NCBI RefSeq assembly: GCF_035594125.1
Contig: NC_087151.1
Coordinates: forward strand, 20,741,753-20,805,752
Direction of reading: 5' to 3'
Length of the DNA: 64,000 nucleotides
DNA from: Scylla paramamosain
Taxonomy: Eukaryota; Arthropoda; Malacostraca; Decapoda; Portunidae
Shown here: positions 37,429 to 48,582 of the stretch, piece after piece
Numbering within the stretch: the first letter of the stretch is position 1
How the letters are laid out: every line of letters begins with the position of its first letter
Notes under the pieces: model-generated
Told to the model about the DNA's origin: nothing
The model's database searches: none
Seen by the model: the letters and a program-made list of their open reading frames with translations, nothing else
Made by a program: the position numbers and the translations under genes

Positions 37429-40400
37429 ATTTCCAAAAACGTTTCTTTGGAGTGTTTAGACCTTCTTACGTACCAAAATACTAAAACGCATGCAAAACAT
37501 TCTAATGGAGAAACAGATTAACATTTCCAAAAATGTGTACTTTGAGTACTTTTAACTTCTTAGGAACAGAAACGTCCAAATGCATGGAAAATACCCTCTA
37601 TGATGAAACAAAACGATATTATCAGAAACACTTTTTTGGTCAAACGGAATAACATTACCGAAATCGTGAATTGAGTTTTTATTTTTTTTTTACTACTTAC
37701 ATAGAAAAACGCCTATATTGGGAAACGAAATGATATTAGCAGAAACGTGTATAATGCGTATTTCTGAGCTTAGGTACCAAAACACTAAAACGTCTGAAAA
37801 AAAAAAAAAAAACTATAGGGAGATACAGAACATTACCAAAATCGTGCGTTTTGGATGGTTTTCACTTTATTAATTAACAAAACGCCAAAATGCATAAAAA
37901 GCAACTGATCTGAAGAAGCACAAAAAAAAAAAAAAAAAAAATTCCAAAAACGTGTATTGTAAGTGCGTTTGAGCTCGTTAGGTAGTAAAACGTCAAAATG
38001 CATGCAAACCACTCTATATGGGTAAACGAAAAGACATTATGAGAGACGTGCATAATGAGTTTTTCTGAACTTCTTTGGTATCCAAACACAAAACCGTTTG
38101 AATATTACTCTATATATAAAAGCAGAGCAAGATTACAAAAAAAGTATCATTTACGTTTTTTTTTTTTTTGTCTCATTGTTAAGTACCAAAACGTTAAAAA
38201 GCATGCGAAGCTTTTTATACAGGTAAACGTGTCTTTTCAGTGTTTTTGAGCTTGTTGCGTATAAAAACGCCAATATGCATGCAAACAACCTTATATACAA
38301 AATAAACCAATATTATAAGAAACGTGTATTATAAGTGTTTCTTAGCTTCTTTGGTATCAAAACGCTAAGACAGAACAAAATTGCCAGGTACCAAAACACC
38401 AAATGCATGCAAAGTACCCTATAAACGGAAAGAATAGATTTTACGAGAAGCGTGTGTTATGAGAGCTTTTGAACTTTTTAGGTACCAAAACTATAAAACG
38501 CGTGAATAGCACTTTATATAGAGAAACACATCATCATCAAAAAAATTTATTTTCATTTTTTTTTTTTTTTATTGTTTGATACCAAAACGCAAAAATCCAT
38601 TCAAAGCACTATATTGAGGAAACGAAATGACATTACCAGAAAAGTGTCTTTTCAGTATCTTTGAGTGTGTTAGGTACGAAAATGCTTAAAAATATGTAAA
38701 GCACCCTACATTAAAATGGAAAACATAACCAAAAACGTGTTTTTTGAGTTTTTTTTTTCGCTTCTTCCGTATCGCAACACTAAACGCATGCAAAAGAGCC
38801 TTTATGAGGAAACACAATAACATCAGTAAAAATGCATATTTCCAGTATTTTTGAGCTTATTAGGTAGGGAAACATCAAAATACGTGGATATTACTCTATA
38901 TGATGAAATAAATGATATTATCAGAAACGTGTATGTATGTTTTTGAGATTCTTAGGCACCAAGAGTAAAAAACGCGTGAATAATATTATATATGGAGAAA
39001 TAGAACACCTTTACCAAAAACATGCATTCTGGGTTTTTTTTTTATTGTTTTGACAATGTTAAGAATCAAAACGTCAAAATCCAGCACTGTATATGGAGAA
39101 GTGAAACGACATTACCAGAGATGTGTCTTTTTAGTGTTTTTTTTTTTTTTTTTTTTTTTTTAGCGTGTTAGGCAGCAAACACTAAAATCCATGGAAAGCA
39201 CCCTGTATTGGAATACAAAACAATATTTCCAAAAAAAGTTTCTTTTCATTGATGAGAAGCTTCTTACGTAACAAAATGTTAAACGCATGTTAAAAACAAA
39301 TGTATATTTTTAGTGTTTTGAGCTTATTAGGTACAGAAGCGACAAAATGCATGTATAGTACCCTATACGTAATTACCAGACGCGTGTGTTATGAGTGTCA
39401 TTGACCTTAAGGAACTAAACTCTAAAAGGCATGAAGAGCAATCTACATATAGATTGCACAAAAATGCGAAAATACATAGAAAACACCATATATTTTAATG
39501 CAAAAGAACATTACGAAAAAATTAAAATTTGAGTGTTATGTGTTTATGGATCTCCTACGTAGCAAAATGCTAAAAAGCATGTAAAACACCGTTCACATAT
39601 AATAGGTGTTTTTGAACTTAATTTTTAAACATACATACCAAAACAATAAAATGCGTGTAAACCACTCCATATGGAGAAAAACATTGCCAAAGACTTGTGT
39701 TTTAAGTGTTTTTCACATTGCTCGGTACCAACACATCAAAATGAATACAAAGAATGTGGTTTGAATAAAATGAACAAAGTTACCAAAAACTTCTCTTGTG
39801 AGTGTGTTTGAGAACATTAGGTACTAAAACGACAAAATGCAAGCAAACAACCTTATATAGGGAAACGAAGGGACATTATGAGAAACGTGTATAACGAGTG
39901 TTTTTTCTTTTTTTTTGAGCTTCTTAGGTACCAAAAAGTTACAACACATGAATAGCTCTCTATATCGAGAAAAAGAATACCACCCAAAACATTTTTTGTG
40001 TGTGTGTGCTTTTTTTTTTTTTTTTGTGGTATCAAAACGCCAAAATGCTTGTAAGGCCTCCTATATGGGGAAACGAAAAGACATTACCACAAACGTGTCT
40101 ATTAAGTTTTTAAGAGCGAGCTAGGCAACATGATAAAAAGCATGGAGGGTACACTCTTTGGAAAAAAAAAAACAGTATTACCAAACACGTCTCCTTTTAG
40201 TGTTATCAAAAATGTTTGCAAAAAAAAAAAAAAAATTCGATGGAGAAACAGTATAACTTCACTATCAAAACGCCAAAATGCTTGTAAAGCCTTCTATATG
40301 GGGAAACGAAAAGACATTACCACAAACGTGTCCTTTACTTGTTTAAGAACGAGCTAGGCAACAACACGATAAAAAGTATGGAGAGTATACTCTTTGAGAA

Positions 40401-40837
40401 CACAAAACAGTATTACAAAAAAACGTCTCTTTTTAGTGTTTTCAAAAATGTAATACAAAAAAAAAAAAACTCTATTGAGAAACAGTATAACTTCAGAAGA
40501 AGTGTGTATTTTGAGTATTTTTGAGCTAGTTACGTACAAAAACACCAAAATGAATGCAAGTAACCCTATATGGGAAAACGAAAAAAAAAAACACAAGTAA
40601 CGTGTATTATGAGTTTTTTTTTTTAGCTCCTTAGGTGCTATATTGGTAAAACATATTAATGTACTTCATATCGAGAAACAGAAGAACATTAACAAAAAAC
40701 GTGTATTTTGACTGTTTTTCACATTTTTATGTATCAATACACAAAAAAGCATACAAAGTTCCCTATATGGATAAAGGAAATGACATTACCAGAAACGTGT
40801 CTTCTGACTGTTTTACAGCGTTGTAGCCATCAAAACC

Positions 40838-40868
<31 letters not shown>

Positions 40869-43800
40869 CATGGAAATCGCCGCATATGGGAATACAAAAC
40901 ATTACGAGAAAAGTGTCTTTTGAGTGTTTTTAAACTTTTTACTTACCAAAACGCTAAAACTGATGCAAAACACCCTTTGTAGAGAAAATAGAATAGCATT
41001 ACCAAAAACAAGCATATTTAGTGTTTTTGAGCTTTTACGTACAAGAACGCCAAAATGCCTGCAAAGTACCCTGAATGGGGAAATGAGAAAACATTACAAG
41101 AAACATGTATTATGAGTATTTTTGGGCTTCTTAGGAACCGAAACCCTAAAACGTATAAATAGCACTCTTATATGGAGCAAAAAGACATCACCAATAACGT
41201 GTATTTTGAAATTGTTTTATATTGTTTGGTAATATAACGCAAAAATCAATGAAAAGCAACCTATATGGGGAAAAAATATATATATTTCCAGAAACGTTTT
41301 TTTTTTTTGAGTGATTATGAGTGTGTTGGGCAGCAAAAACGCTAAAAAGCATCAAAACCATCCTATATGGGAAAAGAAAACAATATTACTAAAAACGTGT
41401 CTTTTAAGTATTTTTCAGCTACTTACATACCAAAACACTAAAACGCAGGCAAAAAAAAAAAAAACTTTTATCAAGAAACACAATAACATTACAAAAAATA
41501 AACATTTTGAAACGTTTTAAGCTTTTTAGAAACTAAAACTCGAAAACTCTGTATGGAGAATCAGAACAACATTACCAAAAACGTGTGTTTTTTAGTGTAT
41601 CTCACATTGCTAGGAAACAAAAAGCCAAAATCAGTGAAAAGCACCCTATATGGAGTAAGGAAACGAGGTTTACAAAGAAAAAAACTTCTTTTGTGTGTTT
41701 ATGAGCGTGCTGGCACCAAAACGCTGAAAAAAAAAACATGGAAAGCAAGGTGCATGAAAAAGAAAACATTTTTCAAAATTGTTTCGTTTTTTTAATGTTT
41801 TGAGCTACTTACGGAAAAAAAAAAAACGTAAAAACGCTTGCAAAACACCCTTAATGCAAAAATGGAATAAAATAACGAAAAGCAAGGTTTCGAGGGTTCT
41901 TGTGCTTGTTACGTAAAAAAAAAAAAAGACAAAATGCACGGAAATTACCAACTATGGGGAAACCAAAAGACATTAGTTGAAATATATATTATAATTGTTT
42001 TTGAGCTTCATAGATACCAAAACGATAACGATCAAAACTCTATATGGAGAAGCAAAAAAGCCAAACGTTTTTTTGATCTTAGTTACTAAAACGCTAAAAC
42101 GCATGAATCTCTATATAGAGAAACAAAAGAGCATTACCAAAAAACGTAAACTTTGAGTGTATTTCACATTGTCAAGTACCAAAAAACTAAAATGCATGCA
42201 AAGCACCCCATATGAGGAAAGGGAACGGAATTTCCAGAAACGTGTATTTTGAGTTTTAATAAGCGTGCTAGGCATCTAAACGATGTAAAAATAAATAAAC
42301 AAATAAATAAATAAATGGAAAACACCCCATATGGGAAAACAAAACAATATTCTAACCTACTTATGTACCAAAACGCTAAAAAGCATGCAAAACTTTTTAT
42401 GGAGAAACATTATAACTTTACCAAATACATATATTTTCAATGTTTTTGAGCTTGCTACGTGCAAAAATTACAAAATGCATGAAAACCACTTTATATGGTG
42501 AAACGAGAACGAGAAACGTGTATTCTGAGAGTTTTGAGCTTCTTAGTTATCAAAATGGTAAAACGCTTGAATAGCACTTTATATCGAGAAGCAATAACAT
42601 TACCAAAAACGTGTATTTTGAGTGTTTTCCCATTATTAGGTACCAAAACGCCAAAATGCTTGCAAGGCCGACGAAATGAAGTAGCAAACAACTTTACAAA
42701 AAAGTGTCTTTTGAATGCAAAAACACACTTTATGGAGTAACGGAGTAACAATACCAAAAACAAGTGTTTTTGCGTGTGTTTCAGCTTGTTACGTACAAGA
42801 ATTCCAAAATGCATCCAAAATACCTTGTAAGAGGAAACGAAAAGACATTACGAGAAACGTGTATTACGGGTGTTTTTGAGCTACATAGGTATCTAAACAA
42901 TGAAACCGATAGCACTCTATATGGAGAAACACAATACCATGACCAAATACGTGCATTCTGAGTATATTTCACGGGTATCAAGACCCTAAAATGCATACAA
43001 AGGATCCTGTATGGGAAAAGGAAACGAGATTTTCAGAAACGTGTCTTTAGAGGGTTTTATGAGCGTTCTAGGCACCAAAACGATAAAACAAAATCATGGA
43101 AAGCATCGTATATGGTAAAAGAACATAATATTACCGAAAACGTCTCTTTTTAATGTTTTTAAACTAGATATGTACCAAAACGCTGTAAACCATGTAAAAA
43201 AAATAATGAAGAAACAGCATAACTTTACAAAAAAACGGGTATTTCTAGTGTTTTTGAACATGTTACGTAGAAAAATGTATGGAAACTAGTTATAGGGGGA
43301 AACGAAACGATATTCCAAGAAACATATCTTTTGGGTGTTTTTATGGATGTTAGGCATCAAAACGCAAATAAAAAAAAAGAAAATAACGCGAAAATGCATG
43401 CAAAATAACCTATATGAGTAAACGGAAACACATTGCAAGAAAAGTATAAATAGCTCTCTATATGGAGAAAAAAAAAAAAAAAACATTACCAGAAACTTTT
43501 ATTTTGTGTGAATTCGCAATGATAGATGCCAAAACACCTTATGTGTGCAGAGGAAACGAGATTTCCAGGAACGTGTCTTTTTCGTGTTTATGAGCGTACT
43601 AGGCACCAAAACACTAAAAATCATGAAAAGCATCCTATGTGGGAAAACAAAACAACATTCCCAAAAACGTCCCTTTTCAGTATTTTTTAACTGTTTGTCT
43701 ATCAGAACACTAAAATGCATGCAAAACACCTTTTATGGAAAAACTAAAAAAAACATTACTCAAAACAAATATTTTGAGTGTTTCGGATCTTCGTACGTAG

Positions 43801-44124
43801 AAAAACGTCGAAATGCATGGAAGGTACCCTGTATGGAGAAACGAAAAGACATTACGAGAAACATGTACTGTGAGTGTTTTTGAACTTAGGAATCAAAACG
43901 CTAAAACGTATGAATAGCTCTCTATATGGAGAAACAGAGCATTACCAAAAACGTGAATTTTAAATGTTTTTCACATTATTAGGCACAAAAACGCCAAAAT
44001 GCATGTAAAACCCCCTCTATGGGGAAACGATGCGACATTGCAAAAAAACAAGTTTTTTGAGTGTTTTTCAGTCTTAGGCATAAAAAAAGCTTTAAAGCAT
44101 GGAATTCATCCTATATGGGTATAG
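37429..44124 (-). repeat. 96-bp satellite array, 5-monomer HOR, reversed
   Basis: Reverse 5-monomer series continues: 'gaatagcactctatatgg' (type E), 'gaaaagacattacgagaaac' (type A), 'catgcaaaacacccttta' (B), 'aagcatggaaagcacc' (C) and 'cattgttaggtaccaaaac' (D). Short A and T homopolymers are frequent, e.g. 39138-39161 and 40842-40868. Around 40030-40380 two neighbouring segments share long identical strings ('cgccaaaatgcttgtaa', then 'ggggaaacgaaaagacatta'). That is a local duplication of about 230 bp. No gene is seen. Confidence 0.85.
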
Positions 44125-44356
44125 GTGGGGGCAGTAGACACCTGCCGAAACGATAATTACTCCCAGTGAAGTCTAAAGCACTGTTCAGGGGGTACTGTGA
44201 ACTTATCATTAAATCCAGCTGTGACCTTTCACTTTGTGTCTCAACACACAAGGGGGCAGTCACAGCCTGCCCTCTAAAGACAACTCTCTTCCTCCACACA
44301 AAACTACAAGCACCTAATAACACACACACCCTTCACTCAAAAATTTTAAAATCATC
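44125..44356 (+). promoter_or_regulatory. Copy D: 5' leader, probable internal promoter region
   Basis: About 230 bp precede the first Met of the endonuclease frame. The terminus is shared with copy A, so transcripts begin at or very near here. Jockey-group LINEs carry an internal pol II promoter at the 5' end (family knowledge). Its presence here is inferred from position only. No TATA box is apparent at the start. Confidence 0.4.
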
Positions 44357-45088
44357 ATGGCGACTCCTACACCAGCCTCGGAGTCCCCATCTGGGTTGGG
44401 GACCATAAATGTCCCTAGGTCGGACTGCTTTTCTGTCGACGACCCTAAGTCTCTTGACACCCCCCTCAACTTTTTCTTCATTAACTTCTGCAACATTCGC
44501 GGTCTAAGATCTAATTTTCAATCTGTAGAACACCACCTCTCCTCCTCTAAACCTCATCTTCTTTTCCTCACTGAAACTCAGGTGTCTGAGGCAACTGACA
44601 GTAGCCCCTTTTCTGTTCCCTCCTACTTTCTCTATCCTCATTTTCGATCCAAAGCTGGATGCTGCGTTTATGTGCGCAATGACTTAACCTGCTCTCGTGC
44701 CCACGCTCTTAAATCATCCGAGTTTTCCACCATCTGGCTACGACTACAGAGTCACTCTCATACTAAATTTATCTGTGCTGTATACCTCTCACCTAACTTC
44801 TCTGATTATAAAAAATTCTTTGACTACTTAACTTCCAAAGTGGAGCACATTCTGACCCTCTTCCCTCTTTCAGATATATCTATTCTTGGAGACTTCAATG
44901 TTCTCCACAAGCTTTGGCTTTTATCTCCCTTCACTGACCATCCTGGTGAACTAGCCTACAACTTTGCTATCCTCCATGACCTAGAGCAATTGGTGCAACA
45001 GCCTACTCGTATTTCTGACCGTTTTGGAGATACGCCCAACATTCTTGATCTTTTCCTGACCATCTTCTTATCTTGTCACCCTTCCTGA
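44357..45088 (+). pseudogene. Copy D: apurinic-type endonuclease domain
   Basis: This domain nicks target DNA to prime reverse transcription. Visible boxes are '[11 protein letters not shown]' (43-53), 'LLFLTETQ' with catalytic Glu73, '[10 protein letters not shown]' (138-147) and 'ILGDFN' with Asp179 and Asn181, then '[11 protein letters not shown]' (225-235). The closing S-D-H-N box lies in the next fragment. The 243-codon frame ends early because about 30 extra bases, partly a repeat of 'ttatcttgtcaccctt', are inserted at about 45060-45110. The Met at 44357 is the likely genuine start: it follows the leader and begins an open frame. No separate gag-like ORF1 is seen upstream. Confidence 0.85.
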
Positions 45089-45122
45089 TCCTTCTGCTTA
45101 TGCTGTCACCCTTTTTTTTCCG

Positions 45123-45332
45123 TTGGGCTCCTCCGATCACAATCTCATATCTTTATCTTGTCCTATCACTACAATCCCTCCACAGGATCCCCCTAAGCGA
45201 AGGTGCCTCTGGCGTTTTGCTTCTGCTAGTTGGGGGGACCTGAGGAGGTATTTTGCTGATTTTCCTTGGAATGACTACTGCTTCCGTGTCAGAGACCCGT
45301 TTTTGTGTGCTGAGGTTTGTGTACAGAGGTGA
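45123..45332 (+). pseudogene. Copy D: endonuclease C-terminus
   Basis: Begins with G-S-S-D-H-N-L-I-S, the last catalytic motif (Asp-His) of the endonuclease, then '[20 protein letters not shown]' and '[20 protein letters not shown]' leading to the linker. It is in a different frame from the preceding fragment because of the local insertion. The Met is incidental. Confidence 0.8.
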
Positions 45333-45739
45333 TAGTGTCTGGCATGGAGGCATACATTCCTCACTCTTTTTCTCATCCTAAACCTTCTAAACCTTGGTTT
45401 AACACAGCTTGTTCTCGTGCTATACATGATAGAGTGGCCCACAAAAGGTACTTAAGCTTTCCATCACCAGAATCTCATGCACTTTATATTTCTGCCCGGA
45501 ACAATGCCAAGTCTGTTCTCCAACTAGCCAAAAACTCCTTCATTAACAGAAAATGTCAAAACCTTTTAAGATCTAACTCCCTTCGTGATTTCTGGCATCT
45601 AGCCAAAAATATCTCTAATAACTTTGCTTCTTCTTCTTTTCCTACTCTATTTCAACCAGATGGCACCACTGCTATCACATCTATTTCTAATGCTGAACTC
45701 TTTGCTCAAACCTTTGCTAAAAACTCCTCCACCCTCTGA
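45317..45739 (+). pseudogene. Copy D: linker between endonuclease and RT
   Basis: Reads '[20 protein letters not shown]', 'YISARNNAKSVLQLAKNSFI' and 'SLRDFWHLAKNISNNFASSS', the usual LINE linker before the RT. It ends at a stop created by the D-specific deletion near 45725. No catalytic motifs are expected in this part. Confidence 0.8.
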
Positions 45740-46100
45740 CTACTTCATGCCACCTATTAAAATTCTTCGCAATGATGTTTTCCATGCCCTGGCTAGCCTA
45801 AACCCTCGGAAGGTTTATGGACCTGAGGGGGTCCCTCCTATTTTTCTCCGAAATTGTGCCTCTGTGCTTGCACCTTGCCTAGTCAAACTCTTTCAGCTCT
45901 GTCTCTCAACATCTACCTTTCCTTCTTGCTGGAAGTTTGCCTACATTCAACCTGTTACTAAAAAGGGTGACCGTTCTAATCCCTCAAACTACCGTCCTAT
46001 TGCTTTAATTTCCTCCCTATCTAAAGTTTTTGAATCTATCCTCAAAAGGAAGATTCTTAAACATCTATCACTATCTATCACTTCACAACCTTCTATCTGA
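45624..46100 (+). pseudogene. Copy D: reverse transcriptase fingers
   Basis: The true protein is in this frame from about 45730: 'PIKILRNDVFHALASLNPRK', 'YGPEGVPPIFLRNCASVLAP', 'PSCWKFAYIQPVTKKGDRSN' and 'PSNYRPIALISSLSKVFESI'. G-P-E-G replaces the usual G-P-D-G, and P-V-P-K-K has become P-V-T-K-K. The first 35 residues are out-of-frame sequence. A small duplication ('ctatcactatctatcact') at about 46064-46081 shifts the frame at the end. Confidence 0.8.
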
Positions 46101-47313
46101 TCGCCAGTATGGGCTCCGTCAAGGGCGCTCTACTGGTAATCTTCTGGCTTTCCTTACTGAGTCTTTATCATCCTCTTTTAGAGATTTTGGTGAAAATTTT
46201 GCTGTTGCCTTGGACATATTAAAAGCTTTTGATAGAGTCTGGCACAAAGCTTTGATTTCCAAACTACCCTCCTACGGTTTCTATCATTCTCTCTTTAACT
46301 TCATCTCAAGTTTCCTTTCTGACCGTTCTATTGCTGCTGTGGTAGACGGTCACTGTTCTTCTCCTAGATCTATTAACAGTGGTGTTCCTCAGGGTTCTGT
46401 CCTGTCACCCACACTCTTCTTATTATTCATTAATGATCTTCTAAACCAAACTTCTTGTCCTATCCACTCCTACGCTGATGATACCACCCTGCACTTTTCC
46501 ACGTCTTTTCATAGACGTCCAACCCTTCAGGAGGTAAACATATCACGCAGGGAAGCCACAGAACGCGTGACTTCTGATCTTTCAAGAATTTCTGATTGGG
46601 GCAGAGCAAACTTGGTATTGTTCAATGCCTCAAAAACTCAATTCCTCCATCTATCAATTCAACACAACCTTCCAGACAACTATCCTCTCTTTTTCAATGA
46701 CACTCAACTGTCCCCCTCTTCTACACTGAACATCCTCGGTCTGTCCTTTACTTATAATCTGAACTGGAAACTTCACGTCTCATCTCTAGCTAAAACAGCT
46801 TCTATGAAGTTAGGTGCTATGAGACGTCTCCGCCAGTTTTTCTCACCCCACCAGCTGCTAACTCTGTACAAGGGCCTTATCTATCCATGTATGGAGTATG
46901 CTTCACATGTCTGGGGGGGTTCCACTCATACTGCTCTTCTAGACAGGGTGGAATCAAAAGCTATTCGTCTCATCAACTCCTCTCCTCTAACTGACTGTCT
47001 TCAGCCTCTCTCTCACCGCTGCAGTGTTGCATCTCTAGCTGTCTTCTACCGCTATTTTCATGCTAACTGCTCTTCTGATCTTGCTAACTGCATGCCTCCC
47101 CTCCTTCCACGGCCTCCCTGCACAAGACTTTCTTCTTTCTCTCACCCCTATTCTGTCCACCTCTCTAACGCAAGAGTTAACCAGTATTCTCAATCATTCA
47201 TCCCTTTCTCTGGTAAACTCTGGAACTCCCTGCCTGCTTCTGTATTTCCACCTTCCTATGACTTGAATTCGTTCAAAAGGGAGGTTTCAAGACACTTATT
47301 CATCAATTTTTGA
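46030..47313 (+). pseudogene. Copy D: reverse transcriptase palm, thumb and C-terminal region
   Basis: Longest intact frame of the family here (427 codons). 'DRQYGLRQGRSTGNLLAFLT' is followed by motif A 'ALDILKAFDRVWHK' (Asp62; the common Ser before K-A-F-D is Leu), motif B 'SGVPQGSVLSPTLFLLFIND' (117-136) and the Y-A-D-D box (148-151). Then come '[17 protein letters not shown]', thumb 'LLTLYKGLIYPCMEYASHVW', and the end 'KLWNSLPASVFPPSYDLNSF'. The stop is at 47311-47313. The fingers are in another frame, so no complete RT can be made. Confidence 0.88.
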
Positions 47314-47426
47314 CCACTGCTTTGACCCTTTTATGGGACTGGCATTTCAGTGGGCATTTTTTTTATTAGATTTTTGTTGCCCTTGGCCAGTGTCCTTCCT
47401 ATATATATAAAAAAAAAAATAAAAAT
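47314..47426 (+). terminator. Copy D: 3' UTR and A-rich tail
   Basis: A short UTR with 'gggactggcatttcagtggg' and 'cccttggccagtgtcc' is shared by copies A, B, C and E. It ends in 'tatatata' plus an A-rich tail to about 47426. It is probably the signal recognised by the element's own RT. Confidence 0.65.
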
Positions 47427-48223
47427 ATTGCGAAAATTTTTTTTTTTTTTTCAGTTTTTGAACTTCTTATGTACCAAAACGTAAATGGCATACAAAACAA
47501 ACTTTATGAAACGCTAAAATGCATGCAAAGTACCACATGTGGAAACAAAAAGACATTACGAGAAACACGTATTACTCCTATGAGAGTTTTTCAGCTTCTT
47601 AGGTAACAAAACGCTAAAAGGCACGAATAGTATGTTATATTGAGAAACAGAACCACTTTACCAAACACGTGTATTTTGAGTGTATTTAACATTGTTAGGT
47701 ACTAAAAAGAAAAAAAATGCATGCAAAGCACCCTCTATGGGGAAAGGAAACTAGATTTTAAGAGACGAGTCTTTTGAGTGTAAGTGTGTAAGGCACCAAA
47801 ACGCTTAAAAGCATCTAAAACACCCTATATGGAAAGAAAAAGAAAATTACCAAAATAGTGTATTTTCATTGTTTTTGAACTACTTACGTACCAAACCGCT
47901 AAAACGCATGAAGATCACTCTATATAGAGTAAGACAATAACATTACCAAAAACAGGTATTTTGTATGTTTTTTTTTTTTTTTTTAGCTTGTTATGTACAA
48001 AAACGTCAAAAAACGTACTTCTATATGAGGAACCGAAAAGACATTACAAGAAACGTCCATTATGAGTGTTTTTGAGCTTCTTAGGTACTAAAACACGAAA
48101 ACGCATGAGTAACACTCTATATGTAAAAAAAATAATAAAAGGAAAACAGAACATTACCAGAACCGTGTAATTTAAGTGTATTTCACTTTGTTAGATACCA
48201 AAATGCTAAAAAGCATGCAAAGA

Positions 48224-48582
48224 ACACGTTTTTTGGTCATGTTCTGTTTCTTTTTATAGAGTGTTGTTCATGCGTTTTAGCCTTTTGATACCTAAGAACC
48301 TCTAAAACACTTTTAATACACGTTTCTCGTGATGTGTTTTCGTTGCCCTATCTAAGGTACTTTCTATGTATTTTGGTGTTTATTTATCTATGTAACAATC
48401 TCAACAGAAATAATATTCTTTTTTTTTCATAAAGGGCGTTTTACACGCATTTTAGCATTTTGGTATGTAAGGCGAAAAAAAAAAAAACTAAAAAGACACT
48501 TTCTTGGTATTTTTTCCCTCAAAAGATACAATTTTTTTTGGGGGGGATATCTTGTATCCTTACCCCTTATAGGATGCTTTGC
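48224..48582 (+). repeat. Forward-oriented block inside the reversed array
   Basis: Orientation flips after 'aagcatgcaaag' to forward monomers ('gagtgttgttcatgcg', 'gtttctcgtgatgtg', 'aaagggcgttttacacgc', 'ccccttataggatgctttgc'), in the forward order E-A-B-C. It flips back at 'aaaataccctttatag'. The block spans about four monomers. Confidence 0.85.

Larger units (their letters stand above)
44125..47426 (+). mobile_element. Jockey-like non-LTR retrotransposon, copy D, full length
   Basis: The only copy here with leader, endonuclease, linker, RT, C-terminal region, 3' UTR and A-rich tail. The 5' end agrees with copy A. The body is about 3.28 kb. The protein is split over several frames by at least four small indels, including a D-specific loss of about 35 bp near 45725 that copies A and B retain. 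It is a recent but dead copy. It is plus-oriented inside a reversed array; 'ctatatgggtata' before and 'atattgcgaaaa' after are halves of one monomer. Confidence 0.9.
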
